The notes under the pieces were generated by a model. It did not search any database and was not told the DNA's origin. It was given only the letters and a program-made list of their open reading frames with translations. Position numbers and translations under genes: made by a program. A DNA stretch of 64,000 nt, from assembly GCA_026545765.1 (NCBI GenBank), contig JAIFAC010000008.1, positions 142,501-206,500 on the forward strand, read 5' to 3'. Positions 49,765 to 62,369 of this stretch are shown here, piece by piece. Positions within the stretch are counted from its first letter, which is position 1. Each line of letters starts with the position of its first letter. Origin of the DNA: Plantago major (lineage: Eukaryota; Streptophyta; Magnoliopsida; Lamiales; Plantaginaceae).

Positions 49765-50602
49765 AGTATAAGGTAGACCCCTATAGATAGATAGATGATT
49801 GAAGCTAATAGGCCCTTCCTTCTTTATTTGGTTACGACTACAATGCATGACAAAAGGAAAGTATCTAGTACTATATTCTCTGTGTTACAAGGACTAAACT
49901 CTTATATAATATAGGTTGTAATTGTATAGCTTTTCCTGCTATATCCTTAAAGTACTTAATGGTGTTTTCATAACTTAAGTAAATTAAATAAGTATAAGTG
50001 CGTATATAATATTTCTTAAAAAATAAAGGAAGTATAGAGTGCACGTCAAATCTAGGTACTACTTTGTTGTTAAAGGTAAATAGAACTAAGCCAGAAGTTT
50101 CCTACATTTCTATTATAATATAAGACTAAGGTAAATAAGCGCTACTGTATAGGGTTAGTGTTAATTAATGAATACTTAAACTAGTCCCGCTATTAAGTTA
50201 AGGTAAGATAGGATATTACACGTTTCCCAATATAAAGATAACATGAGTTCTTAAAGTTCTAATCTAAAGGTTACATGCTTTCATAGATCATACATATCTT
50301 CCACTTCATTTTGGTTCTACTACCTCTACTCTTTGTCTTAAGTAACCAACCTTTTAAAAGAAACCCTTGTACATATAAATATTTTCTTATAGAGTACACT
50401 ATAATTAGCATGCATTTTATATAGTAATTAGTAATGAATTAAGGAAGAACGTTTATAGTCTTACCTATGGCCTTATAGTAGTACAGAGTACTTAGTCGTG
50501 TACTTGGATTTAATAGATCTATGCTTTCATAATTTATATACAATTATTGTGTAGTACTAAGAAGAGAGTCTTTTAGAATATAATAAACTAGAAGGGAGTA
50601 CT

Positions 50603-50620
50603 CCTAACCTACCTAACCTT
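50603..50620. repeat. 9-bp tandem duplication, one mismatch
   Basis: CCTAACCTA is followed directly by CCTAACCTT. Confidence 0.85.
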
Positions 50621-51021
50621 TATGATAATATACCACCAAGATAGACCTATCCTTTGTAACCCATGAACTAGCGTATTTTGTTATTTTTTGTATGCCTTAT
50701 GACTCATTATAGATGCACTTCACTCTAGGTAGACTTTGTAAAGGATGTCTTCTTTTTTATACTCAATTTCCTTACCAATCTTTTATCCTTGAATATATAG
50801 TTATGCCTTACCTTGTCACAAATAACATGCGTTATCTTTATCCTTCTCCTAATTTTTCCTTATAGGTTTATTACTTTTAAATATACACTTTCCATACACG
50901 TACCTACAAATTTATAGTTCTTAGACTTTTCCCTAATCTCTATTCGAGACCCATTATACTTAGAATACCCTATAAATGAAGTAAGGCATCCACTTATGTT
51001 TTATATAGTACAACACTTGGA

Positions 51022-51250
51022 AGAACTAAATAATGGTAACTAAGAGAAGTTCGTGAGTTAAAGCCCAGGAGTGCACGCGATAATAATGACTAATACCTCG
51101 CTTTGTTAGAGTATGACACAACTATACAAGATGAGGAGAAAGAACATAATAAAAGAACCCGAGAAGAATGTACGTAGCCTAAAGAGGACTTCTACAAATA
51201 CAAACTAAGATGACAAGAACGTAGATTATACAAATAATTACGGGGAATGG
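51022..51250 (+). pseudogene. charged, coding-like frame broken by stops; possible retroelement remnant
   Basis: In one plus-strand phase, a run of about 75 codons is unusually rich in Glu, Lys, Arg and Asp for DNA this AT-rich. Segments read LREVRELKPRSARDNND, YLALLEYDTTIQDEEKEHNK, PKEDFYKYKLR and QERRLYK. They are separated by single TAA, TAG, TGA and TAA codons. Such stops could arise from CAA, CGA or TGG codons by C-to-T change on either strand, as RIP would cause. Charged helical segments with Tyr and Leu at intervals recall the N-terminal part of Ty1/copia-type Gag proteins of fungi. I see no zinc knuckle, protease, integrase or reverse transcriptase downstream, and a purine-rich tract alone can produce this bias. 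It is an inference, not an identification. Confidence 0.2.
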
Positions 51251-51879
51251 TACTATAGTTATTACTATGCTATACTATGAATTACTATAATGCTTACATT
51301 AATAAAAATTAATAAAAAATGTAATTGGGTAGTTCTCTTTTCCTTATGCTTTATATGTTAACACCAAAAGTAAGTAGTGTTCATACATATAAATAGATTA
51401 AATTAAGTAGTAGTTGCATATGCTACATATAAGGAGAGAATACTATAAATTGGTAAGACACCTTTTTCTTTAGGACTCCTAATTGTTGTTACTTATAGAA
51501 GGTATTGACTTGTTACTTCCCTACACTCCCTCTATAAATGAAAGAGACAATGTACGAGATAATTTACTATTACCTTGCCTTACTTACTCACTAAGTACTT
51601 TTACTATAATTATACCATAGCCTTGTTCTATATCTTTCTTATACTCCATTATTTAGTATTTACATTACATACACGAGTACTTCCCTTAATACGATCTATG
51701 ATTTGGTTTAGTGCAATAAGTTGATAGGTGGATTACTTCATACAACAAGACGTACACACTTTATATAGAGTTCAAGGATTGTTTACTAGGAAATACAACA
51801 TATGCCTTACTTAGGTAGAAATTATAAAGTACTCCATCTTGGTGATAAAAGGTACCTCATAGAAGATATAGTAGACTCT

Positions 51880-51913
51880 ATTATAAAATATATATATATA
51901 TATATTTTATAAT
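51880..51913. repeat. perfect 34-bp AT palindrome
   Basis: ATTATAAAATATATATA (17 bases) is followed immediately by its exact reverse complement. The centre is a (TA)n run, but both ends (ATTATAAAA and TTTTATAAT) extend the symmetry beyond the microsatellite. It could form a cruciform, but nothing next to it suggests an origin or a terminator. Confidence 0.9.
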
Positions 51914-52775
51914 ATAGAATAGTATAGGTATGAAGGAATACTTAATGGTTGTTAATCGTTTTTATAGAAAAATTAAGTATAGAAACGTATAGAACTAAGG
52001 TATATTCTCTAAGACACGTTGTTACTTGTGTATTTTGGTAAGTATGGAAAGGTACTTCTCTAATCTATGTTGTTTAAGCCCTAATCCCTATCTAATGTAC
52101 TCTTTATGTTACATCTTTCTTTTGTTGTAGTTTCATACTTAACTGTTAGCACGCCTCTACTAAGTTTATATTCTATGAGCTCTACTATATACACCTAGGA
52201 GAGAAGTTACATAGTTACATATTAATCCTGTATAATAATATCTAAGTATTAAAGCATATTGCGGGAGTTATGTGTTAACAATAACCAAATCGAGGTAAAA
52301 TGTAGTGTACGTTCCTTCATTTACAAAATTTACAAAGACAATTTATGTTGTGCTCTAATAATTTAGTTTAGGACCTTCGCTTCAAAATCTGCGTAGTATT
52401 TATTGGGCTCCAACTCCTATAAGTATATAACCCTACCTAATGAACTAAGGCTTAGGTTAAGAAATAGAAACTATGTAAGTAAAGAGTGTCTTTATGTATT
52501 ACTTTATTACTTTTATTTATGCTAGTATGCTAGGCACTAAACGCTATATACTAGGTTACGACCTCATTAATCTCTAAGCGTGAGTTATTCTCTATTGGTA
52601 AGGCAATAGTTACTCGGGGTATATTCTAGTGTAAGTACTAATAATAAATGTTCTTGTGTAGTACATAGGTATATAATATTTCACTCTTGTAAATGCGTGC
52701 TATAAGGATTGTTGATGGATTTCTCTTTCAAATTTTATTTATGTTTTTAAGGTTTTTTTTATAAGGGAAAGTATT

Positions 52776-52967
52776 TTGTATCAATTTAATCGTTTAGGAA
52801 GAGAAGAATTACTTAGTAGTAAGTATATAGCAAAGCATTTCAAAGGCAACACAGAAAAGGGCATTGTACTAGACATGTCAACTCGTTACTTAATTAAGGA
52901 AGACGAAAGTTATTACTTTTTAGGTGCACCCCAGGCTAGTTTTAGGAGACTTTCTGTGCTTAGATAA
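52776..52967 (+). CDS. 63-codon TTG-start frame, unidentified
   Basis: The frame starts with TTG directly after a T-rich tract and a TAA. Its residue mix is balanced: acidic (GREE, KEDES), basic (KHFKGNTEK) and aromatic (YYFLGAP) patches, ending in FRRLSVLR. No motif assigns it, and the single in-frame Met is at about residue 33. It lies in the TpA-rich compartment, where any old coding sequence should be riddled with TAA and TAG, so an uninterrupted 63 codons is mildly unusual. Chance is still the leading explanation. Confidence 0.1.
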   Translation: MYQFNRLGREELLSSKYIAKHFKGNTEKGIVLDMSTRYLIKEDESYYFLGAPQASFRRLSVLR

Positions 52968-54531
52968 TATAATTACGTACCTTTATCAAAAAGTATTTCA
53001 TGTAATATTTCTTGTGTGATCGAAGACAAATTAAGTATGTATGATTATATAATAATTTCTAGCAGTTACTTAAGACGGTAATAGGTATTTTTAACTTATA
53101 AAAGTGTTTAAAGGAAAAGTTCCATTTAATAGACCAACACAAGATATAGAATTATTGGGTAACTAGAATTAAGAGACTCATAGTATTGAAAGAGAAAATT
53201 AAGTATAAGACACTAGGGGTAACTTAGGTAATTCACGTACTTAGCAAAGAACATTATTAGTAAGATTCAAGACAAGGCAATCCTAGTAAATATAAAACAA
53301 TCTAGCTTTTATAGGTATCATATCATATAGTTTTAATAGGTCTAGCTTATTATTTCGCGGTCAACTTAGGGTTAACGTTGTATTGCTGTTTCTAAAAGCA
53401 CTCCTAAGAAAGAGAAACTTTATATCTACTAACTAATATAGCTAAAACTAAGTGCGCTGTTGTGCATTCCTTCTAGTTATCATGTTCTCTTCTTATACTC
53501 CTCTACTGTGCTTTGTTATCTATTCTATACTCAAGGTACAATGTTCTGGATGCCTTACTAAAATTCCTTAAAAATTTACGTGATTCAAATACTTACTTTT
53601 CATAATTAACTATAATATCTTCGTGTTCTACAAATTCTATTGAGTATAAGGTATATAGGTTGAGGGTATTCCATACAACACGCTCTATTACTAATAAATA
53701 AGAAAGGAGGAAGTCATTAAGTGTTATAATCTTTCTATAAACATGCTAGTAATAGAGGTTATGTGTTTCTATCTATTAAATAAATCTTGTAAGGAAAGAG
53801 GTGAGTGTACTAATGTTCTCCCATCTAGGTTAGTATCTATATCATCTAGTCTTGTTAAGTTACTACATGCCAATTTATCTTAGGTGATCTAGTATACGTT
53901 TCAAATATCTATGTATGTCAAACTCTTTCTATATATCCTAGTAGATGCTCCAGCACAAGCCATGTCAACTCTCAGAATCTCTTATACTAAATCCTTGTGT
54001 CTTTCCCAAAAACTAACCAAAATGTTTTTACTGCATGGCGAAAAATAAAGTCTAATAGTGTGATAGTGTGACGTCTTTCTTTTCTTCCCTTGACAAAACC
54101 TAGGATCTTGCAGGTTACGACTTACCATCATCTATTCTATAATGTACTTGAAAAGTTCGTGTATTCTGGGGAAACAGTATCATCTATAACCTCTCTTACT
54201 AGTAGGTAGAAAAGTTTACCTTTTTTGACTATCCTAATTTGAAAAAAAAATGTGGTTACTTAATATTAGTTGTGGGCACAAAGCTAAAACATTGGTATTC
54301 TTTATATATATATATCTTATTATAAGCTCTCTCCTAGAAGTATACATGCATGGCTCTCTAGTATAAATCTAGTATAAAACATGACGTTTCCCTTTGAACT
54401 AAATGGAAAGATGTGGTGAAGTATAAGGGGTTGCTATTATGTACGTATCATATAAATTAATTAAGTTTTAGTAGCTACAACCATGGTGTATTATACAAAA
54501 CAAATCGAAATAAAACATTATTACAAGTACC

Positions 54532-54553
54532 TCTTAATAGTGTCTTAATAGTG
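54532..54553. repeat. perfect 11-bp tandem duplication
   Basis: TCTTAATAGTG occurs twice head to tail. Confidence 0.9.
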
Positions 54554-54855
54554 ATGGGTATTTCGTACCTAGTTACTAATCTAATTTTGTTAGACTATGC
54601 TTTATACCTTAATTATACCTTAATAGTATTACTATATTAGCCCTTTCCTGTCATGATCATGAATGAATTTCTATTTGATAATTGAGAATCTAGAAGAATG
54701 TTGGATCTCTCCCCTTTATTTACTTTATTAACCCCTTATTTATTTGTGTTATATTTAGCTTCAGTAATGGCCTCGCTTTATCACGATTTACCCAGTAGTA
54801 TAGTAGTAATAGTAATCCTAAGTCTAGTAGTAAACTAGTAGTAAAAACCACATAT

Positions 54856-54885
54856 ATTTATAAATTAGATATTTATAAATTAGAG
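54856..54885. repeat. 15-bp tandem duplication, one mismatch
   Basis: ATTTATAAATTAGAT is followed by ATTTATAAATTAGAG. Just upstream, TAGTAGTAAACTAGTAGTAA is itself a near-duplication, so this 60-base stretch has slipped more than once. Confidence 0.9.
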
Positions 54886-54899
54886 AAATATATTAAAGG

Positions 54900-57750
54900 T
54901 ATAAAAGTCACACGTAGGTATGGCAGACTCTATATTATTCTCACCTAATAAACGATAAGATGTTCCTGTAAAGTAAAGGTAGGAAAGCATTCATGTAAAT
55001 TTATTTATACTTAATATACTTAAGTAGGTCTCGTTATGTACAGGCTTACAACTACAAGTAGTAGTAGAGAAGAACAAAAAATAAACTAAATTCTATATTG
55101 ATTCTATTTTGATTAGGTAGACAAACAAAGGAAAAAATATTCCTAGCAACAAAGAGGCAGGGGTAGGCTCCTCACAAAGACCGACTATTTTTAATATTAG
55201 TACAAAGCTATTTTATGATTACTTAGGTAGGAGCTGTACAATATCTAATGGGTGTAACCCAAGCAAGAGGGAGGTGTTTCTAAGAATTCATTGTAACTAT
55301 ATAATACCCTATCTTACAAAGGTCCTTTAACCAAAAATATACTGTAACTTCTTAACTATTTATAAACTTTTAGACAACTTACTAGAAGAGACTTTTAAGA
55401 ATAGTATTAAGGGTGCTTTCTTATCGACACGCGCTTAGGAACAAAGGAATTATAGGGCATTTCAGGGGGGGCGAATTGTGACTGCGCTCTTTTATATCTT
55501 GTTGTGTGCCTCATAAAGGAAACAGTAAGAGTCCTTTTTTCAAAGAAGCGTTTTGACTTGAGAATGAAGATAATTTGGTTGGCCTTTAACCTAAGAATAA
55601 GTATCTTCCTGTGTAGACTTTGTATAACAAACATATTTTGTTTTTGTGCATATTTGGTAGTAGGCTGTCTCTACCATATAAGGAAAGGGCTTTAAGGAGG
55701 TCTTTGTTGCTTTTTAGGTATACTTTGCCCTATACCAATATCAGTGAGCGGTTCATCATATTACTTAAATTTTTTATTATATTTATTTGTAAGACTTAGT
55801 TATATTTCTATATTTTCATCTATATTATCTTGCAGTCTACTTTACTACACTACTACACTAAATCAATTTGACTTCTATCTTCTAGCAACCAGTCATGCAA
55901 CAAATATCTCTCCAACCGCAATAACTGATTTTTTAGGACGATAATATTTAAGGTTTTACACAAGAGAAGAGTGTAACCAAAGTAAGGGGAGTGCGGGTAT
56001 GTTATCATGATAAAGAGTAACTCACTTGCATATTTTTTATATAGGATATACTTAAAAAGAAAAAAGGCGTGTACTTGCTTATAATTAGTTTTATAGGAAA
56101 AACGAGTCGAAGCATTCATTATACCCTTCTTCTTGTAGGTTAGTTTCTTTATCACACCTAATACAACAAAACGTCAACTACGACCTACATTTTCATAAAA
56201 AAAGTCAGGTACACAACTACCTACACAAATAAAGAGGACACTTATCATGTAAAATGAATTTATGCGAGCAAACAAACCCTTACTTAATATTTAATCCAGA
56301 GCACAAAGCCTTAATAGAGTATTGGAACAAGCCGAGTAATTTACTTATAATATAAGTCCATACCTATTATATGAACCTTGATACAACTGATGGATACACA
56401 CACTAATACTTGATATTTCGTTTTTGTATATATTATATCTTCCCTCTTTTTCATATCACCAAATTTAAATATAGCGTAACCTAACTACTGAAGTATTGAG
56501 CCTTAGAGAACCACCCACCTTAACTTTCCTTTACAAATTAAGAATGAGCACGTGCCTGCATAGTCTTTGTCATAGCCTAGTTTTAAGGGTTAAGTGTATA
56601 ACAATTGCTTATAGTATATATACTTGTGAAAATAGAAATGATTAGGGTCTTTGCTTCTCCTTTGTAGAGCATGTCTTGCGCGAATGACACATATTATGTC
56701 TCGCATCTTATAAAGGAAACTTTAAGAGAAGGGGACTTTTACTTAATATTCTTATATATATATATATATATTGGTACAGAAATATGTTCTATCACAACAA
56801 ATACAATAAATTCCTATCTATATTCTCAAAGACTGGCTTTATATACTTGCTTAGTTTCGTAAGGACCGATTCTTAAACTTACAAGAAAAGGGTTAGAGCA
56901 CATGATGATAGAATATTCCCCCAAAAACTTTGTTGTACAAGATAAAGTCACACCATTTACCTACAGATTTACCTCTAAGTTATAAGAACTAAATTAAGGT
57001 AGGTGTTTACTACTCAGTCAGGACTATATTGTGTACTACGCTGCGTTGTAAAAAATAAGAAAGAGAGCATGAATGAAGGTATATAGAATATTTTCCAAAA
57101 GAATCTTAGTCATTATATTATAGGAAGCAGTATAGAATCTATCCAATTTTACCTATGCGATTATATAGTAATAATTTATAGTACCTCCCTAGGAAACACT
57201 TTATACACACACATAATGAAATTTATAGCAACGTCTTTGTTTGGTGAACATTCTTTTCTTGCTACTGACAATCTTTTATTTTAACCTTTATGGAGATAAA
57301 CTCACAACTAAGCAATAAGGTGTACTTTTATATTTACTTTAATTTCTTTACTCTTTTTTTACTATATAATATCACTTAAATAATATTACTTAAGAAAGAA
57401 AACTTGTTAGATGTTACTATGTCAATGTCAATAGATCTATATACTCATTAATTAGGGCGGAAGATACTATTACAATAAGTTCTAATTAATTATAAGAGAC
57501 TTCCTGGGTTTACTAGATAATATATTTGTAGGTCATCATCAAATATAGTCTTACCTAAAAGATATACCTTACTTTCCTACTATGCTATCTTTTTATTATC
57601 TTTATTATTGAGTTACATAATTTACATATAGAGTGCTATTTAAAATATTTAAAAAGGTTTACTCGTTTATACTTACACGCCTTTATAATTATTTTGACTT
57701 TATAGACAACGAATGCACACACCTGTGATGAATATAATTTAGGGCATAGA
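54900..57750. other. no gene seen
   Basis: Frames at 55407-55634 (minus), 55504-55695 (plus), 55744-55944 (plus) and 55853-56155 (minus, 100 codons) overlap one another on opposite strands and show no motif. At most one of each overlapping pair could be real, and none has supporting features. A (TA)9 run lies at 56753-56770. Confidence 0.45.
56753..56770. repeat. (TA)9 microsatellite
   Basis: Nine uninterrupted TA units inside the short plus-strand frame at 56671-56862, where it creates the repeated Tyr-Ile residues. This shows that the frame is not a conserved gene. Confidence 0.9.
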
Positions 57751-57752
57751 GA

Positions 57753-57764
57753 GCTAGCTAGCTA
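57753..57764. repeat. (GCTA)3 repeat
   Basis: Three perfect GCTA units in GAGCTAGCTAGCTAGA, each unit also being part of an AGCT palindrome. Confidence 0.85.
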
Positions 57765-57771
57765 GATAAGA

Positions 57772-58002
57772 GAAGAAAGAAGTGCTATTGGTATTTATGA
57801 AACAAATTAATAATTGAGAAAGAACGAACAATTACATGAAGAGTATATAATTATTAGAGATAAGACAAGAAGACATTTATATAAAGAGAATACTGAGGAA
57901 GAAAAAAATGTAGTAGGTGTAGGTATTTTAGTTATAACTTATATTACATTACGTAGTAGACTTAAGAAGTATTTCAGCCATTGCACATTTCTATTCAATT
58001 AG
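57772..58002 (+). pseudogene. charged frame, possible retroelement remnant
   Basis: An uninterrupted 62-codon frame begins with TTG at 57814. Two stops directly upstream separate it from REERSAIGIYETN in the same phase. The main part reads LRKNEQLHEEYIIIRDKTRR, HLYKENTEEEKN, then a hydrophobic VVGVGILVITYITL and LRSRLKKYFSHC. A charged helical stretch followed by a short Ile/Val/Thr segment and Leu-Lys-Lys resembles the order seen in Gag-like proteins of fungal Ty1/copia elements, and loosely that of the broken frame at 51.1 kb. The two do not align well enough to call copies. No other retrotransposon domain was found nearby in any frame I read. Chance remains possible, because an A/G-rich tract favours Glu, Lys and Arg. 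Confidence 0.2.
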
Positions 58003-61000
58003 AAAAGATATACTATAGAATCATAACCAAATAGAATACCTTCAAAAAGTACTTTTGCATTAGTCTACGCTGTGATGAGCTACAAGTCTTCGTTGTTTGT
58101 CAAATCATAATAAATTAGGATAGTTACTTAAGCTGCGTAAAGGTATTAAAAAATCCAAACACGTGTTAAGGTAAAACAAGATGAGATAGTAAGCAACTTT
58201 GTGTAGACTTATCCATTAATTAATTAAAGAGAAAACTATAAGTAATCCATTAGTGATAAGAGTATAATATGTTCTAAACTTTGTGATCATGGTAGTTACA
58301 TTTAAGAGATATGTCAAACTATAATCTAAATATTTTAGTAGTCAAGGCAGGCAGTTATTACTTGTTCTTAGTCAGGCATAAAAGATCTATAACATTTATA
58401 TCTCCAAAGTACTAGCCTTAATAAAATAGAGTACCTTCACCATCAACCTTTACTTCTAGATATCTCCCCTAACAAATAATTTAAGGGCAAGGAATACTTA
58501 AGGTGTACTTCATATCAATTTATTCTATAATTTATATAAACAAGAAGGTAAAAGAATTATAGTAGGAGCTAGTGGAAAGAGAGAAAAAAGGGGTAGGCAA
58601 CAAAGACATATTAGTATATAGACAGTATTTATTAAAGGTATACAAAAAAATATTCTAAACTCTTTCTTAGGTATAGTAGATATTACATGCTTATAGTTAG
58701 ACGTAAGAGGTATAGGGAAGAACTTCAAATCACGAAATTATAGTAGTGCCATAATCTAGGTTTACTTGTGTTAGTCCATCAACAAGGTATTAGAATCCAC
58801 CAATGCAAGAGTTTACTTATCCCAGCTCTTATTTTATATCCACTTATTAATAAATAATTATAAGCTACAAACGTGTCTAAGTAAGTATGGGAAAGTATAA
58901 TGCACTACTCTTTAAGTACACACTATAGGGTATATAAATAAGCGTGGACTATATAACTGTGCTAATAGAAGAAAAGGGTATTATCGATGCTACTTAATCG
59001 CGGGAAATCTCTTTATATTAATTAGTAGAAGATATAGACCACATTATGGATGTACTTTAGCTAGATATTTCAATGCAAGGTATGTTAAGTTAAAATAATG
59101 TCCTTTTATAATATAATTTAGAAGTTGTTACAATATGAGATATAACGAAATAGGTTAAACTGTAGTATTTGCATAGTTTTATTGGGTGTAACGCTTTACT
59201 ATGTATCTTGTATTAAGTGAATGATCCTATATAAATATTTGAAAAGTGGCTCTTAACTACTATACTATACTGTATTTGTAAACTACTATGCATTCTTATC
59301 TGTACTCACCCTAAAATTACCCGGAGTATTTAACCTTATATCTTTCTTAGTGTTCTTCCGTTTCTATCTCCTCTTATGTAAATTATCTAAACCATGATAT
59401 CTCCCATAGAACCTTAAACGCCTCTTCTATACTTTAAATAGTCCTATTATATTTTAAACACGTGTTTGTTGTAGCTTTGAAATAGAATATTAGTAATCCA
59501 TTATAAAGAAGTAAGGGTGGAAATATAGAGTAACTACCTAATTAGAACGTGTTAAACCAAAAAAAAGTACATTGTTAGAAAAAAGTATATTATAAGTAAT
59601 TAAGCCTTGATTCTATAACTAGGACTTTATAGTGTTAGCAACCTTGTACTAAACTATTTAATTATTTTGTCTTTCACTCATATAATCTTTCCTTAGGTTT
59701 TATAATTTATATTAAAAAAATAGAGATTTGTGTTGTGTGCACCATTCCTTGTTAACTTAGTATAGACAATATCTAGGTAGTGCATAAGATTATAACTTTT
59801 ATAACTTAAGTAATATGCTATTTCCTCTTTATATTTATAGTCCTCCTTCCTATATTTCATTTATAGTACATATACCTCTTTTTTTCATTTAATCCTAATT
59901 GGTCTTATCTTGCCGAGTATTCATTATTGTTAGAAAGATAGCTTTACTTATGATCACTCTATATTTTATAAACTTAGTAATAAGACTTAACTTAGTACTG
60001 TACTACAACACAAGAAGAAAGAAACTAAAATAGATATTCCCTAGACACGTGTTCATACAACCAATACAAAGGAGTACACTAACATAGAACTATAAAGATT
60101 CAAGACTAAACTCTAAATGAAATAAATTATGTAACACCGTATATAACACTTCTACCTTTACAACATATAAAAGCTAGGCAAATATTCTATCTTAATAAGT
60201 GAGTACCTTTCTCTTCTTCTACTATTCATAGTATACCTTAAGGACTGAAGTATACCTATCACAAGTATGTACACCAAACTATATAGTATCCCTTTTAAGT
60301 AATTTTTAAAGTAGTTAACTTCTATCCTTACATCTTTTATTAGTATATTTATTTTAGCCTAATTAGAACATTGTTTAGTTATAGTATAGCATTTAGTATA
60401 GAACATGAGTATACAAAGACTAGGTAAGGAAGACTAATATTTGGAAGTAGTATAAAGGGTTAGCATATAATATTCATTCGAAGCCAACACAACAAATAGC
60501 TTTAAGGGTGATGCTGCTGTATTATATTAGGTTTATATTAGTAAGAAAGGAGCTTGGGTAACACGTGGGTAATTATTTGATAGTGAATAAATGTCTCTTA
60601 GGTATATTTATAGATAAGTTGCTTAAGTACTATGCTTCTTTAGACTCCATGCCATATGTTTTCTTAGGTCTTTCTTTGTTTGAGGCTACTTAACAACTTA
60701 TTCTTAGTTGTTGTTACGAGTTAGAATTTAATAATCTAAGGGTTGTTCATTATGTATACCATTTATCTTTGCAAGTGATCAAATACATTTATTCATATTA
60801 CAAAAGGTATCTTCAAATTAATTACAAAACCTAGCGTATTTGGTATGTTATTATGTTATATCTTATGAATGAGGCTTCTTATTCTTATAATAATTTGATC
60901 TTACCCTGCCTTGTTTTGTTGAATTATATAGTCTTTCCCTATTCTCTTAACCTAGCTTTTTTTGTATGTTCATAGTTACGTGATATAAGGTATTGATCTT

Positions 61001-62338
61001 TGCTGCCTAGTAGTATACTTATATAATTTATAAGAGAAACATATAAGTATTTGCGTACTCTTGATCAATGTAAAAGTAGTTAAAATAAAATAGAGTGTAC
61101 CTCTTTGACTTTGGATATATATTAGACTAATGTATAGAAGTGAGCAAACCAATCTTATAAATAAGGTACTAGCACAAACATATTATGAAAGATAAGAATT
61201 AATTAACTAGTTATAGCATTTAAGATATATACACGAATAGCAACACTTACCTTCCTGTGCTTCTTTATAATTCAATTTCTATACAACGTCTAAATGTTCC
61301 CTATTAATTACGTTCTCTATTTTCTAGTCTACAAACAATGGGTTACGCGTTCTATCCTCTTTTTTGTGGTTATAGGAGAGTCACTAACAAAGACACATGG
61401 AAAAAGGTTTACTTATACTTCTATATTTTATACTTTAATTAAGGAAAGTTCTAAGCTATTTAAATATTCCATTTCTATAGCCTAAGCATACTTTATAGTA
61501 TACACCTATGCATGAAATGTTAAGTACTCTCTTCTAGGTAATTCACTACTAAAAACTAAGAAATTATATCTCCATTACTCTTCTATGACTTATGTTTCTC
61601 ATATTTTACAAAGCTTGCACCTATAATTATAGTATTACTTAACTCTCTTATAAGTTTCCTTGTTGTAATAATAAAATTTCGTGAATCGACCCGATAGAAT
61701 TCTCTTGGTACTAGATAGAAACAATAGTGGTAATGTATACTCCTCCCATAAATTACTATATTTCTTTCTTATTTAACTCTTAATTTTAATATGATTAGTA
61801 CTACTTTCCTTCTTAAATTTATATTTGTATTGTAACTTCCTTCCTTTTATATGGGTTTTATGTTTATATCCAAGTAACGTGATTATACCAAAACTACTTA
61901 CTAAAGAGATACATGAGCAGTACCTCATATTTAGCAATTAATGGACCAGAGAGAGTGAATAAGGAAAGATCTTTGGTTTGGGAAGTTTAAGTTTATACCA
62001 TACTCGGTAAGTAGTTTACTATAGATAGAGTGAATTAATATACATTAAGAGATAGATAACATGAATTTCTACTTAATACATAAGAAGATCGTTACTAGCA
62101 TTACTCTATATAGAATTTAAAATAAAAGTAGATGTGCAGTACTAAATGTATGTGTATAAGACTCAAGTAAAGGGAAATGATATAACTATGGAGTAATTGA
62201 AAGAATATCGTGTACTACCTTAATAAGATAACATATAACAAACCTATGATAAGTTAAAGAGAAAGATAAGAGGGAGATGCCTAAGCCTATTACTATAAAA
62301 TACTATAAAAACTTATATAAATAACTTAACTAGATAAA

Positions 62339-62369
<31 letters not shown>

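Larger units (their letters stand above)
48850..51020. other. no gene seen
   Basis: The only frame of note is a 68-codon minus-strand one (49642-49848) lacking a motif. Tandem duplications at 49741-49764 and 50603-50620 are listed separately. Confidence 0.5.
51251..54500. other. no gene seen apart from one short frame
   Basis: Contains the palindrome at 51880-51913 and the 63-codon TTG-start frame at 52776-52967. The latter reads GREELLSSKYIAKHFKGNTE then KGIVLDMSTRYLIKEDESYY and is fairly polar and protein-like, but I recognise no family and no ATG opens it. Otherwise featureless. Confidence 0.45.

Noticed and set aside
55407..56155. Four overlapping frames on both strands (75, 63, 66 and 100 codons)
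   Set aside because: The mutual overlap, absence of motifs and AT-driven composition indicate chance frames.
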